NCBI GenBank assembly: GCA_002951995.1
Contig: CP019797.1
Coordinates: 1,906,501-1,970,500 of the forward strand
Source of the DNA: Stenotrophomonas acidaminiphila
Lineage (GTDB): Bacteria; Pseudomonadota; Gammaproteobacteria; Xanthomonadales; Xanthomonadaceae
DNA length: 64,000 nucleotides
Direction: 5' to 3'
Each line of letters begins with the position of its first letter. The first letter of the stretch is position 1. The notes under the pieces were generated by a model, which worked only from the letters and a program-made list of their open reading frames with translations, searched no databases and was not told the DNA's origin. Both the position numbers and the translations under genes were made by a program. Of this stretch, positions 53,595-64,000 are shown one piece after another.

Positions 53595-54482
53595 CTATTC
53601 CATCGCGCCGCGCGCACGCAGCGCGGCCCGGTAGCGGCGGCTGCACGGCAGCACGCTGCCGTCGCGCAGGTGCACGCGGGCATCGCCGCTATCCAGCGGT
53701 TCGAGCGACACCACCTGCGCCAGGTGCACGATGTAGCTGCGGTGGATGCGCACGAAGCTGTCCGGGTCCAGCCGCGCCTCGATCCCGGCGATGGTGCTGC
53801 GCAGCGGATAGTCGTGGCCGCGTACCCGCAGGTTGACGTAGTTGCCGGCGGCCTGCAGCCATTCGATGTCGCCGGCGGCGACCAGGAACTCCCGGCCGAG
53901 CTTGCGCACCAGGAAACGTTCCGGGCGCTCCACCGGCTCCAGCGGGGGACCTTCGTCCGGCTCGGACAGCAGGCTGGCCTCGCCCTGCCAGCGCCGCAAC
54001 AGGGCGCGGTAGGCCTCCATCGTCAATACGATGTACGCGAAGCTGCGGATGTCCTTCAGGTACTCGTAGAACAGGCCCCGCGGCCACGGCCCGAAGTCGT
54101 AGTCCATGCCCACGCTGGCGTATGCGGTCGCGCGCAGCGCCACCATGCCCAGCACGTGCACCCCGCAGACCCCCAGGCTCGCGGCGAAATAGCGCAGCGC
54201 CTGCCGCCCCCACCCGCTCCACTGGAATGGATGGCGGCGGGTGAACCAGGCCATGCCCGGCAGGATCAACAGCAGCCAGACCAGCGCACTGCTGGCCTCC
54301 CACAGCGCCGGCTCCCAGGCGGCGATATCCGAGCCGCGGCGACGCAGGTCCATCAGCGTGACCACGCTGTTGGCGACGCAGTTGCCACCGATCATCACCA
54401 GCCAGAAGCCGACCTCGACCCAGCGCCTCCATGGCAGATAGCGTTCGTACGGCAGCGGTTCGGCGTCGCGCATCGGCCGCAT
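53595..54482 (-). CDS. rpfD: LytTR-family membrane regulator, RpfD-like
   Basis: A 295-residue protein with four membrane helices in the N-terminal half (about 18-150; VGFWLVMIGGNCVANSVV, ALVWLLLILPGMAWF). A C-terminal LytTR DNA-binding domain (about 190-290) has DIEWLQAAGNYVNLRV and PDSFVRIHRSYIVHL. The position between prfB and recJ matches rpfD of the Xanthomonas rpf cluster, and RpfD is a LytTR protein, so I use that name with moderate confidence. The acyltransferase gene diverges from it 142 bases away, a pairing that suggests a regulator and its target. The start could also be the ATG at 54473. Confidence 0.78.
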   Translation of the reverse strand: MRPMRDAEPLPYERYLPWRRWVEVGFWLVMIGGNCVANSVVTLMDLRRRGSDIAAWEPALWEASSALVWLLLILPGMAWFTRRHPFQWSGWGRQALRYFAASLGVCGVHVLGMVALRATAYASVGMDYDFGPWPRGLFYEYLKDIRSFAYIVLTMEAYRALLRRWQGEASLLSEPDEGPPLEPVERPERFLVRKLGREFLVAAGDIEWLQAAGNYVNLRVRGHDYPLRSTIAGIEARLDPDSFVRIHRSYIVHLAQVVSLEPLDSGDARVHLRDGSVLPCSRRYRAALRARGAME

Positions 54483-54624
54483 TCTAGCCGCTGGCGTGGT
54501 TCCGGCGGTCCCCGCGGGTCCACCGTTCGTCCCTGCACGCCCCCCGCCCGTCCCCTGGCACTGGCCGGGCGGGCCGGGCGCGGCAAGGCTGGCGGCCTTT
54601 CCAACATCACCGGATGCCACCACG

Positions 54625-55815
54625 ATGCAACGCCGCCACGACCTGGACCGGGTCCGCGTCTTCGCCTTCTGCCTGCTGGTGCTCTACCACGTGGGCATGT
54701 ACTACGTGAGCTGGGGCTGGCACGTGAAAAGCCCGGCGGCCAGCACCGCGCCGGAACCGTTCATGCTGCTCACCAGCCCCTGGCGGATGTCGCTGCTGTT
54801 CCTGATCTCCGGTGTCGCCACCGCGTTCATGCTGCGCGGCCGCGGCGAGGGCTTCGTGCGCCGGCGCTCGCGCCAGCTGCTGCTGCCGCTGCTGTTCGGG
54901 ATGCTGGTGATCGTGCCGCCGCAGGCCTACCTGCAGGTGGTCGAGCAGCTGCCCGGCGGCTATGCCGGCAGCGGGCTGGACTTCTATGGCAAGTACCTGG
55001 CTGCCTACCAGGGCTTCTGCGGCAGCGACGGCAAGTGCCTGGTCCTGCCGACCTGGAACCACCTGTGGTTCCTGCCCTACCTGTGGTGCTACACGCTGCT
55101 TGCATGGCTGCTGTGGCGGCTGCCGGCACCGGCGCTGGCGGCGCTGCGCGACGCCAGCGCCCGCCTGCTGCAGGGCTGGGGCGCGCTGCTGCTGCCGGCG
55201 CTGCTGCTGGCGCTGGCACGGCTGCTGCTGGTGGCGCGTTTCGAGCAGACCCATGCGCTGGTGGACGACTGGTACAACCACGCGCAGTACGCGAGCGTGT
55301 ACCTGATCGGCTTCCTGGTGGCCTTCAACGAGGGCTTCTGGCGCTCGCTGCAGCGCCTGCGCTGGCCGGCGCTGCTGCTGGCCGCCGCCAGCTACGCGCT
55401 GCTGGTCCATACCTGGTACTTCGCCGGCCATGACGATGCCCACCCGGTACCGGAACCGCTGCGCCAGTGGCTGCGCGTGGCCTGGGCGCTGGACCAGTGG
55501 TGCGCCATCGCCGCGCTGCTCGGCTTCGCCTACCGCTGGCGCGACTTCGACAGCCCGCTGCTGCGCTACCTGAGCCTGGCGGTGTTCCCGCTGTACATCC
55601 TCCACCAGACGGTGATCGTGGTGCTGGCCCACGCGCTCAAGCCGCTGCACATTCCGGCCATGGCCGAGGCCGTGCTGCTGGTGGTGGCGACCTTCGCACT
55701 GTGCCTGGGGGCTTACGCCGTGATCCGGCGCGTCGGCTGGCTGCGTCCGCTGTTCGGGCTCAGGCCCGCGGCCGCCGCCGCGCCGGCGCCGAGGGTGGCC
55801 GACAGCCGTCCATGA
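54625..55815 (+). CDS. Acyltransferase 3 family membrane protein
   Basis: A 396-residue protein with about ten membrane helices spread over its length. The N-terminal block RHDLDRVRVFAFCLLVLYHVGMYY contains the conserved Arg and His of acyltransferase-3 (OafA/MdoC-like) enzymes, followed by RMSLLFLISG and RRRSRQLLLPLLFGM. Members move acetyl or succinyl groups onto surface or periplasmic glycans. The target here is unknown. It is divergent from the LytTR regulator and converges on recJ with 21 bases between stops. Confidence 0.85.
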   Translation: MQRRHDLDRVRVFAFCLLVLYHVGMYYVSWGWHVKSPAASTAPEPFMLLTSPWRMSLLFLISGVATAFMLRGRGEGFVRRRSRQLLLPLLFGMLVIVPPQAYLQVVEQLPGGYAGSGLDFYGKYLAAYQGFCGSDGKCLVLPTWNHLWFLPYLWCYTLLAWLLWRLPAPALAALRDASARLLQGWGALLLPALLLALARLLLVARFEQTHALVDDWYNHAQYASVYLIGFLVAFNEGFWRSLQRLRWPALLLAAASYALLVHTWYFAGHDDAHPVPEPLRQWLRVAWALDQWCAIAALLGFAYRWRDFDSPLLRYLSLAVFPLYILHQTVIVVLAHALKPLHIPAMAEAVLLVVATFALCLGAYAVIRRVGWLRPLFGLRPAAAAAPAPRVADSRP

Positions 55816-55836
55816 GCGCCGGCGGCAGCGCCATGC

Positions 55837-57564
55837 CTAGGCCGCCTGGCAGTGCTCCACGATCAACTGGATCGCGCCGCCACCGCGGTAATCGTCACCG
55901 ACCAGGCGGTAGGCCAGGTGCACGTGGCGGCCCGGGGCGGTGCCGCTCCAGCCGCCGAAGTGGATCGCATTGAGCGGCGCGGCCAGGCCGGGCAGGCGCA
56001 GCTCCAGTTTCAGGTGGCGCTCCTTGAGCACGCGCCAGTTGGCCACCTCGAAGTGGCCGTCGAACAGGGGCTCCGGGAACCCCTGCCCCCACGGCCCGGC
56101 CAGGCGCAGCGCCTCGGCGTGGCGGAAATCCAGCTCGGCCGCGGACAGTTCGCCGTCGCTGAGCAGTTGCTGCTGCAGCAACGCCGGGTCCAGCGTCGCC
56201 AGCACCTGCTGCTCGAACGCGGTACGGAACGCCTCCAGCCGCGACAACGGCAGGCTCAGGCCGGCGGCCATGGCATGTCCGCCGAAACGCTCGATCAGCC
56301 CGGGATGGCGCGCATCCACCGCGGCCAGCGCATCGCGGATGTGGAAGCCGGGAATCGAGCGCGCCGAGCCGCGCAGCGCCTGCGCGCCCGGCTCGGCCGG
56401 GGCGAAGGCGATCACCGGGCGGTGCAGGCGGTCCTTCATCTTCGAGGCGACCAGCCCGACCACGCCGGGATGCCACTGCGCATCGAACAGGCAGGCCGCC
56501 ACCGGACGCCCGCCGCTGCCGTCCAGCAGTACCCGCGACACCGCCAGCTCGGCGTCGTCGGTCATCGACTGCTGCACCGCCCGGCGCTCGGCGTTGATCT
56601 CTTCCAGCAACGCGGCGATCTCGCGTGCCTGCGCCGGGTCTTCGGTCAGCAGCAGCTCGATGCCCAGGGCCATGTCCTCGAGCCGGCCGGCGGCGTTCAG
56701 CCGTGGGCCCAGGGCGAAGCCGATATCGCTGGCGGTGAGCCGCCGCGGGTCGCGGCCGCTGGCCTCGATCAGCGCGCGCAGGCCGACGCAGCCCTGGCCG
56801 GCGCGCAACCGGCGCAGGCCGGCCGCGACCAGCGCGCGGTTGTTGTCGTCCAGCGCCACCAGGTCGGCAACGGTGCCCACCGCCACCAGGTCCAGCAGGG
56901 GGGTCAGGTCCGGGCCCTTGCCATCGGCGAACGCGCCGGCCTCGCGCAGGTGCCGGCGCAACGCCATCAGCACGTAGAAGATCACCCCGACGCCGGCCAG
57001 CGCCTTGCTCGGGAACGCGTCGCCATCCAGGTTCGGATCGACGATGGCATCGGCCGCCGGCAGCTGTTCGCCGGGCAGGTGGTGGTCGGTCACCAGCACC
57101 TGCCAGCCCAGCGCCTTGGCCGCGGCGACGCCGGCATGGCAGGCGATGCCGTGGTCCACCGTCACCAGCAGCGCCGGCTGCAGCGCCGCCAGCTCGGCCA
57201 CCAGCGACGGCGACAGGCCGTAGCCATGCAGCATGCGGTTGGGCACCGCATGCACCACGTCACGGGCACCGAGCAGACGCAGGCCGCGCACGCCGACCGC
57301 GCACGCGGTGGCGCCGTCGCAGTCGAAGTCGCCGACGATCAGGATGCGCCGGTCGGCGGCGATCGCCGCGGCCAGCATTTGCACCGCCGCGTGCATGCCG
57401 CCGAGCAGGTCCGGCGGGTGCAGTTGCGCCAGTTTCGGCTGCGCCTGCTCGGTGCAGCGCACGCCGCGCGCGGCGTAGATGCGGCGCAGCAGCGGCAGCA
57501 TGCCCTCGTCCCACTGCCCGGCGTCGCCGGGCGGGCGGCGGACGATCTTCAGGCCATCATTCAT
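55837..57564 (-). CDS. recJ: Single-stranded-DNA exonuclease RecJ
   Basis: A 575-residue 5'-3' exonuclease on single-stranded DNA used in RecF-pathway recombination and mismatch repair. DHH-family motifs: GDFDCDGATA (about 77-86), TVDHGIACHAG and TDHHLPGEQLP with the DHH signature, then the DHHA1 end block RFGGHAMAAGLSL and the C-terminal OB-like domain. Its first eight bases overlap the end of rpfE, so the two are probably cotranscribed and coupled. Confidence 0.95.
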   Translation of the reverse strand: MNDGLKIVRRPPGDAGQWDEGMLPLLRRIYAARGVRCTEQAQPKLAQLHPPDLLGGMHAAVQMLAAAIAADRRILIVGDFDCDGATACAVGVRGLRLLGARDVVHAVPNRMLHGYGLSPSLVAELAALQPALLVTVDHGIACHAGVAAAKALGWQVLVTDHHLPGEQLPAADAIVDPNLDGDAFPSKALAGVGVIFYVLMALRRHLREAGAFADGKGPDLTPLLDLVAVGTVADLVALDDNNRALVAAGLRRLRAGQGCVGLRALIEASGRDPRRLTASDIGFALGPRLNAAGRLEDMALGIELLLTEDPAQAREIAALLEEINAERRAVQQSMTDDAELAVSRVLLDGSGGRPVAACLFDAQWHPGVVGLVASKMKDRLHRPVIAFAPAEPGAQALRGSARSIPGFHIRDALAAVDARHPGLIERFGGHAMAAGLSLPLSRLEAFRTAFEQQVLATLDPALLQQQLLSDGELSAAELDFRHAEALRLAGPWGQGFPEPLFDGHFEVANWRVLKERHLKLELRLPGLAAPLNAIHFGGWSGTAPGRHVHLAYRLVGDDYRGGGAIQLIVEHCQAA

Positions 57565-58486
57565 CGCGCAGTGCCGCCAGCGGCTTCTTCCAGAAGTGCC
57601 AGCGCTGGCCACGGTGGATGCGGAAACAGGCGCCATCCTCGAAATCCAGCCGCAGCTCGCGCAGTTCACCGCGGGCCATGGCATCGAGCAGCGGCGTGAT
57701 GGCGTCGCCGGTGAGCTGTTCCAGCGAGCGCAGCTGGCGCAGGTCCACCAGCGCATCCACCGCCTGGTCGCCATCGATGCGCACTCCGGCCATGGCCGCC
57801 AGCCCCTGCAGCAGCGCATCGCGGCTGCGCACCTGGGCATGCCCGGTGCGCACCGATTGCGGCAACCGGCCGGCGCCCCAGAACCACAGCGAGTTGACCG
57901 CACGCCTGCCCTGCGCGGTGCGCTGCTGGTTCCACGGGTGCTGGTGCAGGACCACCTGGGCCTCGGTCAGCAGCGCCCGCCACTGGCGCCCGTTGTCGCC
58001 CTCGGGCAGGTGTTCGAACAGGTCGTCGCCCAGCGCGGCATCGGGCGCGGTGAATGCCGGCAGCGGCGTGTCGTCGGGCAGGCGCAGGTACCAGCGCGAC
58101 GGCGACGGCGCGTCGAGCTGGAAACCGAACCCGGCGAACAGCGGCTGCAGCGCGGGCAGCAGCGCGGCCGCGTCGGCCGGCTCCAGGCGCAGGCTCTCGG
58201 CCGATGCCATCAACCGCGCGCCCTGCATGTCCGGCATCACGTTGGCCGGGTCGGCGCGCAGCCACAGGCTGCCGCTGGCATCGCCGGCATCGACCTGGCG
58301 GGTGAGCGCGGCGGCCGACCAGTCATCGGGCTGCACCTGGAAATGCCGGCGCAACTGCGCCGATTCGCCGGCGTCGCCGGTACTGCGGTCGGCGCGTCCC
58401 AGCGCGCTGGCCACCCGTGCCGGCAGGGTGCCGCCCGGGAAACGGCTGCGGGCGGGGAGCAGCAAGGTGGCTTTGGCGTGGGTCAT
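57557..58486 (-). CDS. rpfE: RpfE-like protein
   Basis: A 309-residue soluble protein without a signal peptide, in the place of rpfE between greA and recJ in Xanthomonas. The most telling motif is NSLWFWGAGRLP at about 212-223, typical of a COG4255-type family often labelled as phosphoglycerate-mutase-related. Its biochemical function is not established. It overlaps recJ by eight bases. The start at 58486 (MTHAKATLLLP) is the first methionine before the conserved part; upstream lies the greA terminator, so it needs its own promoter in the 58487-58743 gap. Confidence 0.82.
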   Translation of the reverse strand: MTHAKATLLLPARSRFPGGTLPARVASALGRADRSTGDAGESAQLRRHFQVQPDDWSAAALTRQVDAGDASGSLWLRADPANVMPDMQGARLMASAESLRLEPADAAALLPALQPLFAGFGFQLDAPSPSRWYLRLPDDTPLPAFTAPDAALGDDLFEHLPEGDNGRQWRALLTEAQVVLHQHPWNQQRTAQGRRAVNSLWFWGAGRLPQSVRTGHAQVRSRDALLQGLAAMAGVRIDGDQAVDALVDLRQLRSLEQLTGDAITPLLDAMARGELRELRLDFEDGACFRIHRGQRWHFWKKPLAALRDE

Positions 58487-58743
58487 GGAGGGCTCTGCTG
58501 TGCGCTTGCCGGCGGGAAACGCCCCGGCAGGACTGCCGGGTTGTCTCGGATCCGGCGGGTGTCGCCGGGGCATGAGCGAGGGTACGGGCGAAACCGGTGG
58601 CCGCCAAACCGCGCCTGGCCGCGGCCGCCCCTGCGATCACGGCGCCTGTGCCGCGACCCAGGGAAGCCAGGCCCTGCCCCCGCGCCTGGCGGAAGCGGGG
58701 ACGGCCATGCATGCCTGGCGTCATCGCCGGCGCGTCGCGCGGG

Positions 58744-58764
58744 AAAAGCCCGCGCCGCCGGGCT
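58744..58764 (-). terminator. Intrinsic terminator of greA
   Basis: On the minus strand AGCCCG-GCGGCG-CGGGCT followed by TTTT begins at the greA stop codon itself. It would end the carA-carB-greA message. Confidence 0.8.
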
Positions 58765-59236
58765 CAATCGAGGTATTCGACGCTGACGATCTCGTACTCG
58801 CGCTGGCCGGCCGGCGCGGCGATGGCGACGGTATCGCCCTCGTTCTTGCCGATCAGTGCGCGCGCCACCGGCGAGGAGATGGCGATCAGGCCGAGTTTGA
58901 TGTCCGCTTCCAGGTCGCCGACGATCTGGTAACGCTTCTCCTCGTCGCTCTCCACGTCGGCCAGCGTCACGGTCGCGCCGAACACCACCCGGCTGCCGGC
59001 GTTGAGCTTGCTGATGTCGATGATCTCGGCATGCGACAACTCGCCTTCCAGCTGCTTGATGCGGCCTTCGATGAAGCCCTGCTCCTCGCGCGCGGCATGG
59101 TACTCGGCGTTCTCCTTGAGGTCGCCGTGCTCGCGCGCCTCGGCGATCGCGGCGATCACCTTCGGACGCTTTTCGGTCTTCAGGTGGTCCAGCTCGTCGC
59201 GCAGCCGCTGCGCGCCCTTGAGGGTGATGGGGGCTC

Positions 59237-59240
<4 letters not shown>
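58764..59240 (-). CDS. greA: Transcription elongation factor GreA
   Basis: A 158-residue factor that rescues backtracked RNA polymerase by stimulating transcript cleavage. The N-terminal coiled coil (about 10-75; [39 protein letters not shown] in outline) carries the DLKENAEY tip. The C-terminal FKBP-like domain (about 80-158) has [14 protein letters not shown]. Its ATG overlaps the carB stop (ATGA), so it is translationally coupled to carB. Confidence 0.97.
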
Positions 59241-62479
<3,239 letters not shown>

Positions 62480-62588
62480 TTCAGTACTCGCATGGGGGCT
62501 GCGGCGGGCCGCAGTGAGTGAAGACGTGCGCTGGAGGGCCGCATCCGTCGCGGCCGTGCCGGAACGGGAGGCCGGTCCGGCGGCGGGA

Positions 62589-63716
62589 TTACCTGGCCTG
62601 GGCCATCATCGCGATGAAACGGTCGAACAGCGGCGCCACGTCGTGCGGCCCGGGCGACGCTTCCGGATGGCCCTGGAAGGAGAACGCCGGCGCGTCGGTG
62701 CGCTCCACGCCCTGGATGGTCTGGTCGAACAGCGAGCGCTGGGTAACCCGCAGGTTCGCCGGCAGCGTGCTTTCATCGATGGCGAAGCCATGGTTCTGCG
62801 AGGTGATCATGACCCGGCCGCTGTCCAGGTCCTGCACCGGGTGGTTGGCGCCGTGGTGGCCGTGGCCCATCTTCATGGTGTTCGCGCCCGAGGCCAGGCC
62901 GAGCAGCTGGTGGCCCAGGCAGATGCCGAAGGTCGGGATCCGGCGATCCACGAACTCCCTGATCGCGGCGATGGCGTAGTCGCACGGCTCCGGGTCGCCC
63001 GGGCCGTTGGACAGGAACACGCCGTCGGGATTCATCGCCAGCACCTCGGCGGCCGGGGTCTGCGCCGGCACCACGGTGAGGTCGCAGCCGCGCTCGGCGA
63101 GCATGCGCAGGATGTTGGCCTTGACCCCGAAATCGTAGGCCACGACCTTGAACTTCGGCTCGGCCTGGACGAACCGGCCCTGGTCCAGGTCCAGCTGGCC
63201 TTCGCGCCAGGCATAGGGCTTGTCGGTGCTGACCACCTTGGCCAGGTCCATGCCCTTCAGGCCGGGGAACTTGCGCGCCGCTTCCAGCGCCTTGTCCACG
63301 TCGATGTCCGGGCCGGCCATCAGCGCGCCGTTCTGGGCACCGCGCTCGCGCAGGATGCGGGTCAGCTTGCGGGTATCGATGCCGGCGATGGCGACCACGC
63401 CGCGCTGCTGCAGCCAGTCCGGCAGCGAGCGCTGGTTGCGCCAGCTGCTCGGGCGGCGCGGCACGTCGCGCACGATCAGGCCCGCGGCCCAGACCTGCGA
63501 CGCCTCGTTGTCCTGCTCGGTGGTGCCGGTGTTGCCGATGTGCGGATACGTCAGGGTGATCATCTGCCTGGCGTAGGACGGATCGGTCAGCATTTCCTGG
63601 TAACCGGTCATCGCGGTGTTGAACACCACCTCACCCACGGACAGGCCGGGCGCGCCTACGGATTCGCCCTCGAATACGGTGCCGTCTTCGAGCACGAGGA
63701 TTGCGGCTTGGGTCAC
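62589..63716 (-). CDS. carA: Carbamoyl-phosphate synthase small subunit
   Basis: A 375-residue glutamine amidotransferase subunit that supplies ammonia to CarB. The N-terminal domain (about 1-150; [10 protein letters not shown] and [12 protein letters not shown]) is followed by a class I amidotransferase domain (about 190-370) with the catalytic Cys in [11 protein letters not shown] and the His/Glu near GHPEASPGP. About 70-80 bases upstream on the minus strand the sequence turns AT-rich (TTTACA, TTTAAC, TTTTTTG), the probable promoter and leader region of the carA-carB-greA operon. Confidence 0.97.
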   Translation of the reverse strand: MTQAAILVLEDGTVFEGESVGAPGLSVGEVVFNTAMTGYQEMLTDPSYARQMITLTYPHIGNTGTTEQDNEASQVWAAGLIVRDVPRRPSSWRNQRSLPDWLQQRGVVAIAGIDTRKLTRILRERGAQNGALMAGPDIDVDKALEAARKFPGLKGMDLAKVVSTDKPYAWREGQLDLDQGRFVQAEPKFKVVAYDFGVKANILRMLAERGCDLTVVPAQTPAAEVLAMNPDGVFLSNGPGDPEPCDYAIAAIREFVDRRIPTFGICLGHQLLGLASGANTMKMGHGHHGANHPVQDLDSGRVMITSQNHGFAIDESTLPANLRVTQRSLFDQTIQGVERTDAPAFSFQGHPEASPGPHDVAPLFDRFIAMMAQAR

Positions 63717-63923
63717 GGGAATCTCACTTTGGCTACCGAGGGGGCTCCGAAGCCACGCCTGCGCTCACGGCAAAAACCGGTTGCAAAAAAGCGCGGACGG
63801 CGGTGTTAAACCGGTCCGGCTGACGTGATTCGGCGAGCGGGAATTGTAAAGGCATGGGCGCCATCGGCGCCAGCGCCGCGTGCGTGCGCCGCCGGCCCGC
63901 CGGCTGCCGTGCCCGGCGCCTGT

Positions 63924-64000
63924 TCAGCTGCTGGCGGGCGCCACCAGCTCGCGCACCGAATAGCGCCCGGGCGCCCGCCCGTGCAGCTGCCGTGCCACAT
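63924..64000 (-). CDS. dapB: 3' end of dapB (4-hydroxy-tetrahydrodipicolinate reductase), partial
   Basis: The last 24 codons before a TGA at 63926-63924 read VARQLHGRAPGRYSVRELVA followed by PASS, which looks like the C-terminus of DapB (helix ending, then GRYSVRELV-type tail). In Xanthomonas, dapB lies directly upstream of carA. The call rests on this short tail and on synteny, so it is moderate. DapB makes tetrahydrodipicolinate in lysine and peptidoglycan-precursor synthesis. Confidence 0.6.
   Translation of the reverse strand, partial: VARQLHGRAPGRYSVRELVAPASS

Noticed and set aside
63841-64000. A 64-residue minus-strand frame beginning at the window edge
   Set aside because: The neighbouring frame ending at 63924 reads as the DapB C-terminus and fits synteny better; the 64-residue frame has no family features.

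Overview
The window looks like chromosomal DNA of a Xanthomonadaceae bacterium (Xanthomonas/Stenotrophomonas/Pseudoxanthomonas group). Base composition is very high in G+C (roughly 70% by eye). The rpf quorum-sensing cluster has its family-typical order (rpfB-rpfF facing rpfC-rpfG, then lysS, prfB, rpfD-like, recJ, rpfE, greA, carB, carA, dapB). GTAG-type REP hairpins, common in Stenotrophomonas and Xanthomonas, are also present. The genus cannot be fixed from the sequence alone. No insertion sequence, prophage, CRISPR array, rRNA or tRNA was recognised; this is mostly core genome.

Region 1 (1-21216) is a flagellar chemotaxis locus. Five tandem methyl-accepting chemotaxis proteins have different sensor domains (dCache, sCache, four-helix bundle) but almost identical signalling modules. 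Among them lie a PilZ flagellar brake (ycgR-like), cheW and a small secreted OB-fold-like protein. cheR, cheD and cheB follow with overlapping ends, then a PAS-PAS-GAF-GGDEF-EAL protein. At least four sites fit the flagellar sigma-28 consensus (TAAA/TCAA-N15-GCCGATAC), so FliA probably drives much of the locus. Four of the five receptors end in a WQEF pentapeptide, a probable tether for CheR/CheB. The region closes with the YggS PLP-homeostasis protein and a membrane-anchored Mrr-like protein.

Region 2 (21217-29160) is histidine utilisation. hutF-hutC point left and hutI-hutH-hutG-hutU point right, from a shared promoter region holding the palindrome TTGTATATACAA, a likely HutC operator. The gene set gives the HutF/HutG (deiminase plus deformylase) route from histidine to glutamate.

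Region 3 (29331-41696) is an envelope and stress segment. It has a secreted serine hydrolase followed by a small membrane protein, an ECF sigma factor and a probable anti-sigma factor, then a GNAT acetyltransferase. On the minus strand are an L,D-transpeptidase, an Lpp-like lipoprotein, a flavin/heme membrane reductase broken by one frameshift, an S9 peptidase, an OmpA-family lipoprotein and a small lipoprotein. A diguanylate cyclase diverges from the S9 peptidase across a 13-C homopolymer.

Region 4 (41802-64000) is the rpf/DSF quorum-sensing cluster and its housekeeping neighbours. RpfF makes the diffusible signal factor, RpfC senses it and phosphorylates RpfG, and RpfG degrades cyclic di-GMP. 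lysS, prfB (with a textbook programmed +1 frameshift), two paralogous secreted PPC-like proteins, an rpfD-like LytTR regulator divergent from an acyltransferase, recJ, rpfE, greA, carB, carA and the 3' end of dapB complete the window. Together with YcgR, the EAL protein and the diguanylate cyclase, RpfG makes cyclic di-GMP control of motility and surface behaviour the recurring theme.
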